NCBI GenBank assembly: GCA_019454045.1
Contig: SKCR01049657.1
Coordinates: forward strand, 163,412-227,411
Source of the DNA: Zanthoxylum bungeanum
Lineage: Eukaryota > Streptophyta > Magnoliopsida > Sapindales > Rutaceae
Reading direction: 5' to 3'
DNA length: 64,000 bases
Position numbers and translations under genes: made by a program. The notes below the pieces were generated by a model, which made no database searches, was not told where the DNA came from, and worked only from the letters and a program-made list of their open reading frames with translations. Positions 10,378 to 21,601 of the stretch are shown piece by piece (the stretch's first letter is position 1; every line of letters starts with the position of its first letter).

Positions 10378-13300
10378 CCTCTCACCATGGAATTTGATTT
10401 AATTATTGAATTCTCGTTTTCCGTTGGGGATTACGGTATTACGTAAATTAGTGGGAGACACTGCTGGGTTAAACATCCATAACTAAAGCAGTGTGTAATA
10501 TTATGGAAATTACCGCTTGTTTGTTTTCCTTTATTTTATATTATCAATAGAATTATACTTCTAATCCACTGCATGCATACTATTTGAATATGTTTTCTGA
10601 TTTCTCTTATGGTTGCGTATTTTTAGAATATGTTCTAGAATGTTAGTAGACCTGGATATTGTTAGATTAGTCAAAACCATCGGGAAATGTTGTTCTGATT
10701 TTTCTTGAAAATCAAGATGGTTAGTGACTTAGTTACTAATTCACGATAAATAATCTAAATAGATATCTGTTTTAGGATATAATTGTCTAGAGAGAATAGT
10801 TTCTTGTGTAGTAAGAATTGATGTGAATTAGTTCATGTCTCGAGATTCTTGACTGCATTAAGAAAACTCCATTAGGTATCTGTTTATCTTATAATGATGT
10901 TTCTTGGCTTTAGTGACCTTTAGAGGTAATGTGTTTGACACAGTTTGCTAATCAATTATTTGTAATTGTTGTGAATAATTGAAGGCAAATTATAAAGCTA
11001 AAGAAATTAGATGTGTATAGTTGTGTACAGAGAATATCGATTCTCACAATACGATAATTGTAGGTGTTGGATACTAGATCTCCCGTCTAGTTATTTAAAA
11101 TAGTGTTTAATGATTTTTTTGATATTTGATATCAGAACTTGCGACTATTGGATAGTTACTTGTTCTATATAAACAGTTGTTACATATTTTAATATGACTA
11201 GTAATGTCATTGATAAAAAGATAAACATTAAGAAAAATATTCGGTTAACTAAATAACTTAGAACAGTGCTTTATGAGATTTTATCACATAAGCATTAAAT
11301 GCTTATTCCGTATGGTAAAGGATGGTCTGATATAAGATCACACCATATATCATTATCCATTTAATGAATATTGTATTCAGGATGTGATTAAATCTCATGT
11401 AACCAATGATCGTCATTGGACCACAGATTTATTAAACTAATACATTAGATGTATGTAGTTTAATGAATTATAAATTACCTTGGATAGTTTTCTTTACTTC
11501 GTAACTTAGTTAATTAGTTGTCATGACTTAGTTACGTGTTTCTGAAAGAACACATATTGAACGTCTTGAAAGGTTCGAGAACTTTCAATATGTTTCTGAT
11601 GAAACGCTGATAGAATACTTTGAATGGTTCAAAGATATTCCATTCAAAGTGTTGAAAATTATATCTTTAAAATTTATCGTGAGTCTTTGAATTATTCAAA
11701 GATGTTTGATACGATCAAACATATGAATTTATGGCAATTAGTTCTAAGGTTATTCAATGAATGTGATTCCTACTCAATATTATTCTTCTACGATTCCATC
11801 GTGATGGAATTGGTCAGTGGGAGAAATCGAATCTTATATGATTTGATTCATTTGATATTGAGTGTTATTGAATTAGTTTTCAATACACTTAGGGATATGC
11901 TCCAGTAACACTAATTCATCTTTTTAATTAAGGTTCCATTAATTTCTACAGTTACGTATATGATATGTATAAGTAGAAAATTTGAATCTTGAAAAGTTTG
12001 AGATTTGAATCTTTATGTTGTATAATGGTTATATAATTGAAAAATACTTGCGCCTCGGAGGTACAAGTAAAAGTTTATCATTTATTATATTTAATAGAAT
12101 ATTTTATTCTATTTGATAGAATATCTTTTCTATGATCCCGAGTAATAGAATTGTTTTATTACTTAGCGTGTAACATCAGATGTTAAAGATTGTAGAAAAA
12201 GACTTGACTTAGTGAAGTCAAATGTGAGAATGATAAGCTATAAATGGAACTACATAATTTATAAGATGAAAAGACCCTTAGATAGTTTTCATATAAATCC
12301 AATAGGATGTCAGAATCATTTACAAAGTATTTGATACTTAATGATTCTGTTATTTTCTTATTGAAGAAAATTATCCTATAACTTATAGTGGGAGCGATAT
12401 TTGATATCGATTTCAGAAATTACCATTGAACCATATATCTAAGATTGTTCATAGCTTACTACAATCAAGTTTTGAACTTGATTGAGCTTTCGTTGTGAAT
12501 TGTTCATAAAATGTGCAAATTATTTGCGCAGCAAAAGCAAAGTAAGCTTATTAAAGGTTTGTCCTTTATAATATGACAGTGAGAAAAGTTATACTCAGCA
12601 ATCTATTGTAGATTCTGAGAAAACTTGTCTCTAGTCATACTAATTGAACAATTAAGGATCTGTTGGTTAATATTGATATTAAACTATATATTTTAGCTAG
12701 GAATGCAAAGTGGTGTTCCTGAATGTTTTCTTCGAATAAGAAATCCGTTGTGGTTTCTTTGTTTAAAGAGTTCATTCTAGAATGGCTCTGGAGTTTGTAT
12801 TCTGCTAAGATCACAGTTTGATATACTAGCTTATAGAGCCTATTGTAGACTCAGATAAGCTTTCCGAAAATCTGTGTTCTCTAATTTTGATATAGTCAGA
12901 TTGTCTGATTTTATCAAAGCATAGAGAATACATATATGATAGTAGGGTCAGTGGGAGCGTATAAATTTCTTTCTAGTGTTATATATCCTAACAACATTGT
13001 CATTATTAATGTAATAATGAGATGTTTGTGAGGTAAAAGGTTTACCTAAGTCTTCTTTTCCCTATGAAAGCAATGGAAGTAGTCTCTGATATATTTGATA
13101 TAAAGTTTTATATATGATAAAAAACTAAGAGACTTGTGAAAAAATCCCATTAGTCATACATTGGATATGATCTAATCAAAGACACAGCAAGACTATCTGT
13201 GTGACAGTACAGTGTTAGTATAACTGTTGATAGTTAGTTTGTCTCTTATATATATTTTTATTCGTAAAAGATGATTCTTTAGTCGAAAGAGAAATTGATT

Positions 13301-13686
13301 AGAATGTCTAGTCAATCTGATGCATCATATGATGATAGCATAATGAATATTATATTATGTACGATTAAAGATATCAATTTAATCGTAATAGTTACGAGCT
13401 ATTTTGATACGCTGTAGACCATAGGATGTGTCTTGAAACATGTTCTTTGTTATCTTTGAGATATTAAGAACAAGTTTCTTATTCATGGAGAATATAATCT
13501 GCAACCATTAGGGTCAGATTAGTTTTTAGTCTAATTATGACATTAGATGGTCTATGTCATATAAAGTCAGAAAAGATGTAGTGGGAGTGTCACGGTTGAT
13601 TCTATTGTATTAGTGGAATTAGTTGTAACTTATGAAGTATTGACTTGTAAATTAGTAGTTTTGATATTAGTGTTGTGTTTGTGGTT
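10378..13686 (+). pseudogene. heavily decayed copia internal region (host of element 2)
   Basis: No long open frame remains, but plus-strand translation keeps copia signposts in order: an integrase remnant near 11818 (GRNRILYDLI, cf. RRNRTLLDMV), the reverse transcriptase Y-x-D-D surroundings near 12955 (AGTGGGAGC followed by a degraded LVLY block), and the RNase H lead-in near 13450 (ILRYLRR-like, then FLIHGEYNLQ). It continues beyond element 2 at 23659. The 5' part is missing because element 1 abuts it at 10377. Region 11618-12484 is rich in short palindromes. Confidence 0.7.
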
Positions 13687-13691
13687 GTCTG

Positions 13692-15741
13692 TGTTGGACA
13701 GTTATGACCCATAGCGTCACTATTTGTACAGATCATGGTGTTGTTGTACAAATTAACTATGTGACAAAGGAAATTACTCTTTTATCATTTGTGATTAGAT
13801 ATCCAAGATGTATAAATGATGAAAGGTCCATATGATTAGTTCCTGGATTGAGATGATATGAGACAGTATCAATCCACGAAGGTTTAATCATTAAATATCC
13901 ATAGTCAGAGTATTATCGAGATTGGACATCGATAATGCGTAAAAGACTAGTATTACAGTTGTGCGCGTTGTGAGGGCATAACGGCATAGTTCTCATATAT
14001 TTGGGTATAGGATACTCATGCAAGTGTAATAGGAGGTTGTGTTTTACCGATGGTACGGAAAATAGCTTCGCTCTGGATAGACCCCTCAGAATTCCATTGG
14101 TAGTATGACTATGTGTCTATGGAAGTCCGAATCAGGGTAGGTGTATTTGGTCTTAACCTGAGACTTGCACCGCTAATACTTGCGACAATCAACATACTTT
14201 GGATTTGGTCGTCCAGGACTTTAACAGGTTCTGTGTACGCCTCTTCTGAGTATATTGAGAATCGTAGTGTGTTGGGTGTGATGTCAAGACGGAAGTATCA
14301 CTCCAGTCATAGTGGAGATGATGGTCACGTAGGATACAGAACTGTTTCTCTTATGTACTGCAGTCATCGGGATAATATGACTAGGTCATGATTATCCAAT
14401 TATAGAGACTAGTTACCAGAGATCCGATATGTGCTTCGTACGGGGCAGACACACTTCCATCCCCAGGCCTAGCACGTGACATCCGATACTGGATCGTAAT
14501 ACGCAATACTACGTATACTACGCCTGATATAGATAACATATTCCTGTAAGGATATTTCTGGAGAATTGGGTAGGCATGGCGTTTTGCTAGAAGCCAACTT
14601 TGTCTTGTAAATCGGTACAAACGTAGTACTAGGTACTTACGTGTTCGGATAGTCTGACGATCGGATTCACTGCCAACATATCCGGGGATCTCATGGGTCG
14701 CTTCCCGAAGATTCACCGATGACGTATGACTCGCACTTTATTAATATGAGATTAATTAGAAGAGAGAGAAAATTAATCTGGGATTAATTACGGAGATATT
14801 TTATCTGGGATAAAATATCAATTAAAGAGAGAAAACGATTAATTTGGAATTAATCGATAAAATAATATATTCGATATATTATACGAAATTGGATTTCGAC
14901 GCGGAATTGAAATTAGATTTTAATTCGGGCGAACGAGTTAATTTAGAATTAATTCGTTAGCGACGTGAATAGTGATTTTGCTAGGCATAATTATTTAATT
15001 ACGTCGTAACGGAAAATTGTTAATTTGGAATTAGCGAACCCGAGCCCGGGAGTGTTTGCGAACGCACTCGCATTTCAAATTCAATTGCGGCCCGCAAGTC
15101 ACATCAAGCGTCAAATCACTAGTCGCATCAAGCGTCAAATCACTTGTCACTTTGAGTGATGTGATGTCTAGTCATGTGTGATGTGAATAGTAGATGGGAG
15201 TTGTTGGAAAAGCTTTTGAAAGCTTGAAAGACATTTACCATTTGTTTAATATTTGGTATTTGACTTTTTGGTTTTGTGTATTAGATATACAAAAACAAAA
15301 AATTTTCATTATCTCTCTCCTTCAATTGGATTCGGCCAAGGGGCCTTCTTTCTCTCTTCATCTATTCGGCCTAGGGCCAATTTCTTCTTCAATTTTTGGC
15401 ACAAAGCCAAGAACAAAGAGAAGTAAGATGATGATTTTGTTGCAAAATCAAGAGTGCTAGCACACACATTAGAGTTCATCCTGAGGTGATAGGGAAACCC
15501 ACTTGTGAGCTTGGAATCACCATTTGAGAAGCTTGGAGCTTGGAGCACCAATGGAGGACATGACTGAAAATTTGGAGGCCAAATTACTGCACTATCGTGA
15601 GCTTCCAAGGAGGGTAGAAAAAGTTTTGTTCTTCGACACATCGCCTCAACCGATCGATGTAAGTATTCCGCAACTTCTTTGATGTATTCGCACTTATGTT
15701 TCATCGCTTTAATCGATCCTTGGGACCGTAAAATCCCAACA
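13692..15741 (+). repeat. 5' LTR of element 2
   Basis: TGTTGGACAG at the left edge, ATCCCAACA at the right edge, then the primer-binding site. The palindrome array is at 14771-14956. The U3-like start matches element 3 and the solo LTR. Confidence 0.95.
14771..14956 (+). repeat. array of seven trinucleotide-centred palindromes in LTR of element 2
   Basis: Modules, with arm length and centre: 14771-14789 (8, TGG), 14795-14819 (11, TGG), 14836-14856 (9, TGG), 14862-14882 (9, TCG), 14884-14898 (6, TGG), 14904-14926 (10, TAG, one mismatch), 14934-14956 (10, TAG, one mismatch). The arms differ from module to module, so this is not one repeated unit. The same array recurs in the 3' LTR near 22682-22867. 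Confidence 0.9.
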
Positions 15742-15742
15742 A

Positions 15743-15754
15743 TGGTATCAGAGC
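15743..15754 (+). other. primer-binding site of element 2
   Basis: TGGTATCAGAGC one base after the LTR edge, complementary to the initiator tRNA-Met 3' end. Confidence 0.93.
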
Positions 15755-17289
15755 AAGATTAAGCATGAAATTTGAATTTAGGGTTAAAATTGGGTAAATT
15801 GATTTTGAGCATGATTTGATGAAATTGTTTGATTAAGTATGCTTAAATAATGTTTAATTGAAGTTGTATTGGATCAATTTCATGAAAAATGGATTGGATC
15901 AATTTTTCCCGTTTTGTTTGGCTTGGTCGAATACCACATGCCCTAAATGTCTTGGTATTTTTTGTGTTTTTGATCATTGGATGAGTTGGAAAACAATTGG
16001 GTAATGTTGAATTGGATTTAATTGGATTGAATTCGAATCGGATATAAAAATACCCAAAATGCCGAGACTACTATAGCATGAAATGGGTTTGATTTTTGAT
16101 TAAAATGTGTTGGACATGTTTTGATGTTAATGAGCATAATTAATTAGGCTAATTGATGTTTTAGAAATGTTAATTTGGGTAATTAATTATGGCAATACAC
16201 TTTGAATAATTAAATTGTGAAATTTGAATTTTGGAATTTAATTATGTTGGGCTTAAATTGGATTTGGGCTTGAAAAGTTGTAATTGGGCTTTAATGGGCT
16301 TGGTTGTACCAATATTGGTTTAGGCTAAATTGGTTGGATCCAATTGGGCCCAAAACCGTATCCATAAAGTCCAATTATGACTTAATGGACCTTTAACATT
16401 AATTGGGCCTAATAGACCTAAATTGGTTTCTAGGCATATAAGGGTGATTCCTTAAATGGGCTTTGGTAATTGGGTTTGACCCACGTTGACCAAAATTTCA
16501 TGCCTTAAGAGATTAATTAAAAGCTCATTGGACTTTAATTAAATTAACATTGGATGTTAATCGGGCTTTGAGACCCGTAACGATTAGATTTAGAATCTAA
16601 GTCGAAAGGTTCGTTAATAAAGTGTAATATTTAATTTGGAATTAAATAGCGAATTAGTATTAAATACAAATTGAATTGGATTTAATTTTGTAGTTTAATA
16701 TAATTCAAGAATTCGTACTTTGAGTACTTATTCGCAAAACGAGTTTGACTCGCACAAAATCAAATCGTTGTTTGAACATTGGATGGTCATTAATTATCAG
16801 ATTAATTAATTGGATTAGATTGATTGATAACATGCTTGTGTGAATACATGGTTACGATGCATGAATAATGTATATCGGATGGATATTAGATGGGTGGGGC
16901 AATTTTGGAAATTGTTGTAATAAATTTAGAATTTATTAATTGGACCTGCGTGTCCAGCCTATTACCTCCTTACTCTTTGTATTTCTCTTCTCACCTATTC
17001 CCCTCAATGTAAATGAGGTTTCTTTAGAAGTGTTATGTAATTGGGTAGAAGTAATACTTGTGCTAGCGGGAGAGAGGAAAGTGAGAGATTTGATCTAGGA
17101 TCAATGTGTAAAGTATCCATTCGCATATCATTATTATATTTTATATGCGCCTTATTATGTATTTAGAATGCATGTTTAAGGGTGTATGATGATGAGACCT
17201 TAACAAAGATAATAAATTGGTTGCCAATTTGCACACGAAAAACCCTCATACAATATTAAGCGTTTTTCCTTCCATTGAGTGATTCTTAC
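15755..17289 (+). other. non-coding leader of element 2
   Basis: No gene is seen in this 1.5-kb AT-rich stretch. It contains palindromes of the same type as the LTR: 16543-16561 (8-base arms, TGG), 16584-16600 (7, TAG), 16628-16648 (9, TGG) and 16668-16688 (9, TGG, one mismatch). Confidence 0.7.
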
Positions 17290-17312
17290 TCAAGATCCAA
17301 GACTGGCATTGG

Positions 17313-17691
17313 TTTGTTGGCCAAAGTCAAGGCCTTTGTCCGTCGAGGATGTGTTTGAATCATGAAGGCTTTGTTCCATATCGGTGTCTTGTCCAAGCTG
17401 TGATTTGTTGGCCAAAGTCAAGATCACTTCTTGTCCATCGACATTGATTACGAAGCTTTCCAAGGTCAATGGGTCACGCTTAACTGGGATCACTAAGTTT
17501 GTTGTGCCAAAGCCAAGGCTTTGTTGATTCAGAGGAAAAAGATTAGGTAATATATTGGATATATTGGCATATATAAGATATATGTTTCGGACTTGGATGT
17601 CCACCTACTGGATCTAGGAATTGGATGGGATCCAATTGATCTTAGAGATCTACCTAGTTAATTATCATACAATTTGTTGGCCAAAGTCAAG
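17313..17691 (+). repeat. interspersed 19-mer repeats upstream of gag in element 2
   Basis: TTTGTTGGCCAAAGTCAAG occurs perfectly at 17313, 17404 and 17673, with a variant at 17498. The reverse complement recurs in element 3 near 36361, 36640 and 36720. Its function is not recognised. Confidence 0.8.
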
Positions 17692-17862
17692 ATTGTGTGC
17701 TATTTAACGGGATCCTAGCCCACTAGGAAACAAGGTTTCCCGAGTACTCAACAGAGGGTTAGAGGCTCGCCTAAAAATAGTGGGAGGCAAGTATTAAATT
17801 TGCAATATTCGTTTAGTTACTTGTCATACGTGCTCATATAATATTTCGTCAAATAAATTAAT

Positions 17863-18072
17863 ATATTAGTTGGACTAATATTTAATGTTGTTTTAATTAG
17901 ACAGTTAGACTGTATTCAAACTATTTCAATTAATAGTTGATTTTATAATTGGATTATAGTAATCAATATAATTGAATTTAACCTATTAAATTATAGTTGA
18001 TTATATAGTTGGACTATAGTAATCATTATAATAAATAGTACCTAAAATCGTTGAATAAATAGTTGGACTATT
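17863..18072 (+). repeat. internal block of five palindromes in element 2
   Basis: 17863-17881 (8-base arms, TGG), 17901-17913 (5, TAG), 17944-17958 (6, TGG), 18004-18018 (6, TGG), 18058-18072 (6, TGG). The same five modules occur in the same sense order in element 3 (36185 down to 35987). Confidence 0.88.
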
Positions 18073-18429
18073 AGAATCAAGATAAAATTGAAAGATTAGT
18101 GTTTAAAACATAATCCTGGGTGAAAATGTATTTAAACAACTTAAATTTTAAAATTGGGAATAAAGTTTCAGGATGGTCCTGAAACTAAGAAGTTACTTTA
18201 TTTGATAAAATAACATCTTAGGCCTAACCCCGGAGTTAAACAAATAGTAGAGCATATCTTTGGAAGATTCATGTGATGATAACTTTAGTGCTTAATCCAT
18301 TAAGCTTGCCAAATAGACTCCTTAATTTCTTAATCAGAACTAAGGATTAGATCCTTATAGTATGATATTGAAATTGAAGGATCTTCATAGATCTATACTT
18401 AGATCTTAGAAGTACTCTAAATTACAATA

Positions 18430-18760
18430 CAAGACTCTTGGAGGGTTAATGGCTATTCTCAATGAGACAAAGCCAAAGTTTGCAATTAGGAAAGAAGCGC
18501 AAGGCGCACCTTACTTCAACATCCCAGAAGGCCAAGGCTAGGCCGAAGGCTTCTGGAGTGTGGAAAAAGGCAAAGGCAAAATCATTACAATCTTCTGGGA
18601 AGACAAAGGACATATCCTAAAATGTCTGCCTAAAATGTAACAAACGGGATCGCGGAAGCGTGACTACCATATGGACAAGGCAAACATGAAGGAATTGAAG
18701 ACGGTGCAAGGCTCCGACTTCAAATATGTTTTTCATAAACATGTTCACTACTAGTATTAA
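18430..18760 (+). pseudogene. gag C-terminus with broken zinc knuckle (element 2)
   Basis: The region resembles the gag C-terminal linker and CCHC knuckle. At 18627 the reading CLKCNKR begins a knuckle. One base is missing compared with element 3, which reads CLNCDKRGHWKRDY, so the frame is lost in the middle of the motif. In element 3 the last Cys is replaced by Tyr, and the same TAC is present here. The N-terminal gag domain is not recognisable in this element. Confidence 0.65.
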
Positions 18761-19299
18761 AATTGGATTTTAGATACTAAATGTGGTACATAAATATGAA
18801 CTGATGTGCAGAATCTGCTTACAAGCAGGATACTGACTTCAGTTGAGATTTAACCTGCGAATCGGAAACGGGACGAAAGTCGCTGTTTTAATCGTAGATA
18901 CCTAACTTTAGGAACGACCCTTCGGGTGTGTACTTAAATTAGGAAACTGTTATAATGTAACTAGTTTGACTAGAAACATTATCTCTATATCAGTGTTTAA
19001 TCTGTTGCGGATGTACCTTTATATCCTAGAACACTAAAGTGTTTTATTCTATAAAGATGATATTGAGATAAACACATTGGATGTGAATAACAGCATTTAT
19101 ATTTTGAATATAAATAAATCTCAAACATATAACATGACAAACAAATAGCTCAAACTGAATTAATCAGTTAAAACTTAATTGTGGCATTGTTGTCTGGGAC
19201 ACAATTAAACAAGACTCGTATATCCACACTTTCGAAGAGTGGGTACTAGGACATATTTGATTCTATTCAAATAAAGTCTACGAATCTAGTTTATTAAGC

Positions 19300-19760
19300 A
19301 AAGTGCTTAAAACACTATTTACTTGGTAAAAGTGCAAGTGCCACCGATCTGTTAGCCCTTGTTCATAGCTAGGCTAGAGGTGGATATAAATATTTCGTGA
19401 CCTTTACGGATATAGCATCGCGTTATGGTTATATGTTTCTTTTGAAACACAAATCGGAAACTTTCAGAAAGTTTCGACACGAAGTAAACAAAAAGATCGG
19501 CTAAAGTATTAAACCGTCACGGTTAGATCATGATGAAAATACTTAAGCAATAAGTTTCTCAATTACTTGAAAGAGTATAGTATTCTTTCAATGAGGACTC
19601 CTCCCGGAACACGTCAGTTTGACGGTGTTTCTGAACGGAGAAATCGAATTTTTTCAGACATGATAAGGTTAATCATGAGTCGCTCTGAGCTACCATTTCC
19701 TTCAACGGATACGCATAAACAGTGCAAAACTTATTTAGAATAAGGTTCCATAAAAATCTG
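19300..19760 (+). pseudogene. copia integrase remnant (element 2)
   Basis: Plus-strand translation gives GGYKYFVTFTDIASRYGYMF near 19380, the integrase catalytic core start, and RRNRIFSDMIRLIM near 19635, the conserved copia integrase C-terminal motif. Stops and frame changes lie between them. Confidence 0.82.
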
Positions 19761-20209
19761 TTTGACAGACTTCATATTAGATATGAACAGGAAAGAAACT
19801 GGGTTTTCTCATTCCTGATGATTTGGGTATGCTAGGCATATGTTTGGATGATACCAAACTAGAACCCAAATCGGATAAGTGCCAAATTGTTGGTTATCCT
19901 AGGGATACCAAAGTATAGTACTTATACAACTCACAAAAGAACAATGTAATTGTTGCTCGCCATGCGGTTTTTCCTGAGAGGAATACCTATATGCAGTGGT
20001 AAGTAGGAGGAAAGTAAAACTCGATGAAAATCGGAGTAATATTATTCCAGGCACCGATTCCTTAATGGAACACTAATAGTTCATCAAGGATGAAATTATA
20101 CGAATAATATTCGAATACACAAGAACCACGTAAGTCGGAGAGAGTCAGAAAACAACCTGGGGTATGGGTTTCTGATCTTACCTCATAAAGATGTCAATCT
20201 TATTAAGGA

Positions 20210-21440
20210 AGACCAACTGACTACGTATGAGGAAGTGATACAAGGTATCGACTCCCTATTATGGCAAAGTGCCATGATATCTGAAATGGATTCCATGTAT
20301 AACAACTATGTTTGGACACTAGTTGATGTACTAGAAGGCATTGTGCCTATTGGTACTATATAAGTCTTCAAGGAAGACATACATGGAAGGCAACATACCA
20401 ATGTACTAAGCTAGGCTTGTAGCGAAAAGGTATCGTTATCAACATTATGTCGATTACAACGAAACCTTTTACTTTTTGCCATGGTAAATCCATTTGGATA
20501 ATGCTTGCAGAAGCTGCATGTTTCATTTATGAAATATGTCTGCTAAACGGGAAAATCGTTTTCCTGAAAAGGAAACCTTTTGGAGGATGTTCACAATATC
20601 CTGACGGTTTTGTCGTACCATCACTAGCAAATAAGGTTTGCAGGTTATTCGATCCATGTATGGATTGAAGCAAGCATTGGGTTCTTGGAACTATCGTTTT
20701 GATGTAATCATAATGGTTTATGATTTAATTCAAAACGATATGATTCTTGTGTATATAAGGAGGTTAGTGGGAGCGCACTGACAATAAATGTCCTAATTAA
20801 TGATGACATGTCATTTATTGGAAATGATATTCCCATAAAAACTATCGGTGAAAGCTTGGCTTTCGAGTAAATTCTCCGTAGAATTCTTGGGAGAAACAAC
20901 CTTTATTCTAGGAATAAAGATCTACTGGGATAGATTTATAGTTGTTAATATTCTCTGAGAACTCGTACATTGAAATAAATGTACGTGACTTGGTGTCTCA
21001 TACGCTTTGAGCATATGGAGCCACAATCAGGCCAATCCAAGTGATAGTCACTGGATTGATGTTAAGAACATCCTTCAGTATCTTAGAGGAACTAAGGATG
21101 TTGTCTTAAACTATGGATGAGGAGAACTTGAATTGACTAGGTTCACTGCTGCAAGTTTCCTAACCGATAAAACGACTATAAGTCGTAACAACGGTACTAT
21201 ACAGTTTGAATAACGGAATAGTGAGCTAGAAATCTTCCGAGCAATATACTGTTACCGAATAAACAACAAAAACGGGTTATTGTTGTTGCTGAGGCAGCAA
21301 TAGAAGCCTTTTGGGTCGATAATCAATCTAATTAGATTAGATATAGTTCTGTTAGCAGCTGAGCTAGGCTACAGCACAGGCTAAAGAATTAATGGTCTCA
21401 TAAACGATCCAGATACATACTTCGCCTATTCATCTGATTC
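20210..21440 (+). pseudogene. copia reverse transcriptase and RNase H remnants (element 2)
   Basis: SIWIMLAEAACFIYEI (about 20490-20540) matches the region before the first catalytic Asp. GLKQALGSWNYRFD-like sequence lies near 20665, and NILQYLRGTKDVVL-like sequence near 21065 leads into RNase H. Several stops and indels are present and no frame exceeds about 75 codons. Confidence 0.82.
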
Positions 21441-21587
21441 GTTCGGATCATACATCGTGGCGATGTGATGATCGTATAAATCGCATCAGATGATAATCAT
21501 GCAAATCCGCTGAGGAAAGCCTTTCCTTAGCAGTTTGAGCGAACCGTAAATAGTTCGGGTGTAGGACACTTGAGTGACTGGCTATAG

Positions 21588-21601
21588 GCCAAGTGGGAGA
21601 T
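21588..21601 (+). other. polypurine tract of element 2
   Basis: CCAAGTGGGAGAT directly before the 3' LTR at 21602. Confidence 0.88.

Noticed and set aside
14113..14391. Open frames in LTRs (also 22023-22301, 31607-31873) starting MSMEVRIRVG or MSMGIRIRVG
   Set aside because: They recur only because the LTRs recur, lie in U3-like sequence and carry no known domain.
15309..15704. 127-131-codon minus frames near the 3' edge of both element 2 LTRs (also 23233-23616)
   Set aside because: Antisense within the LTR, duplicated only through LTR identity; no domain recognised.
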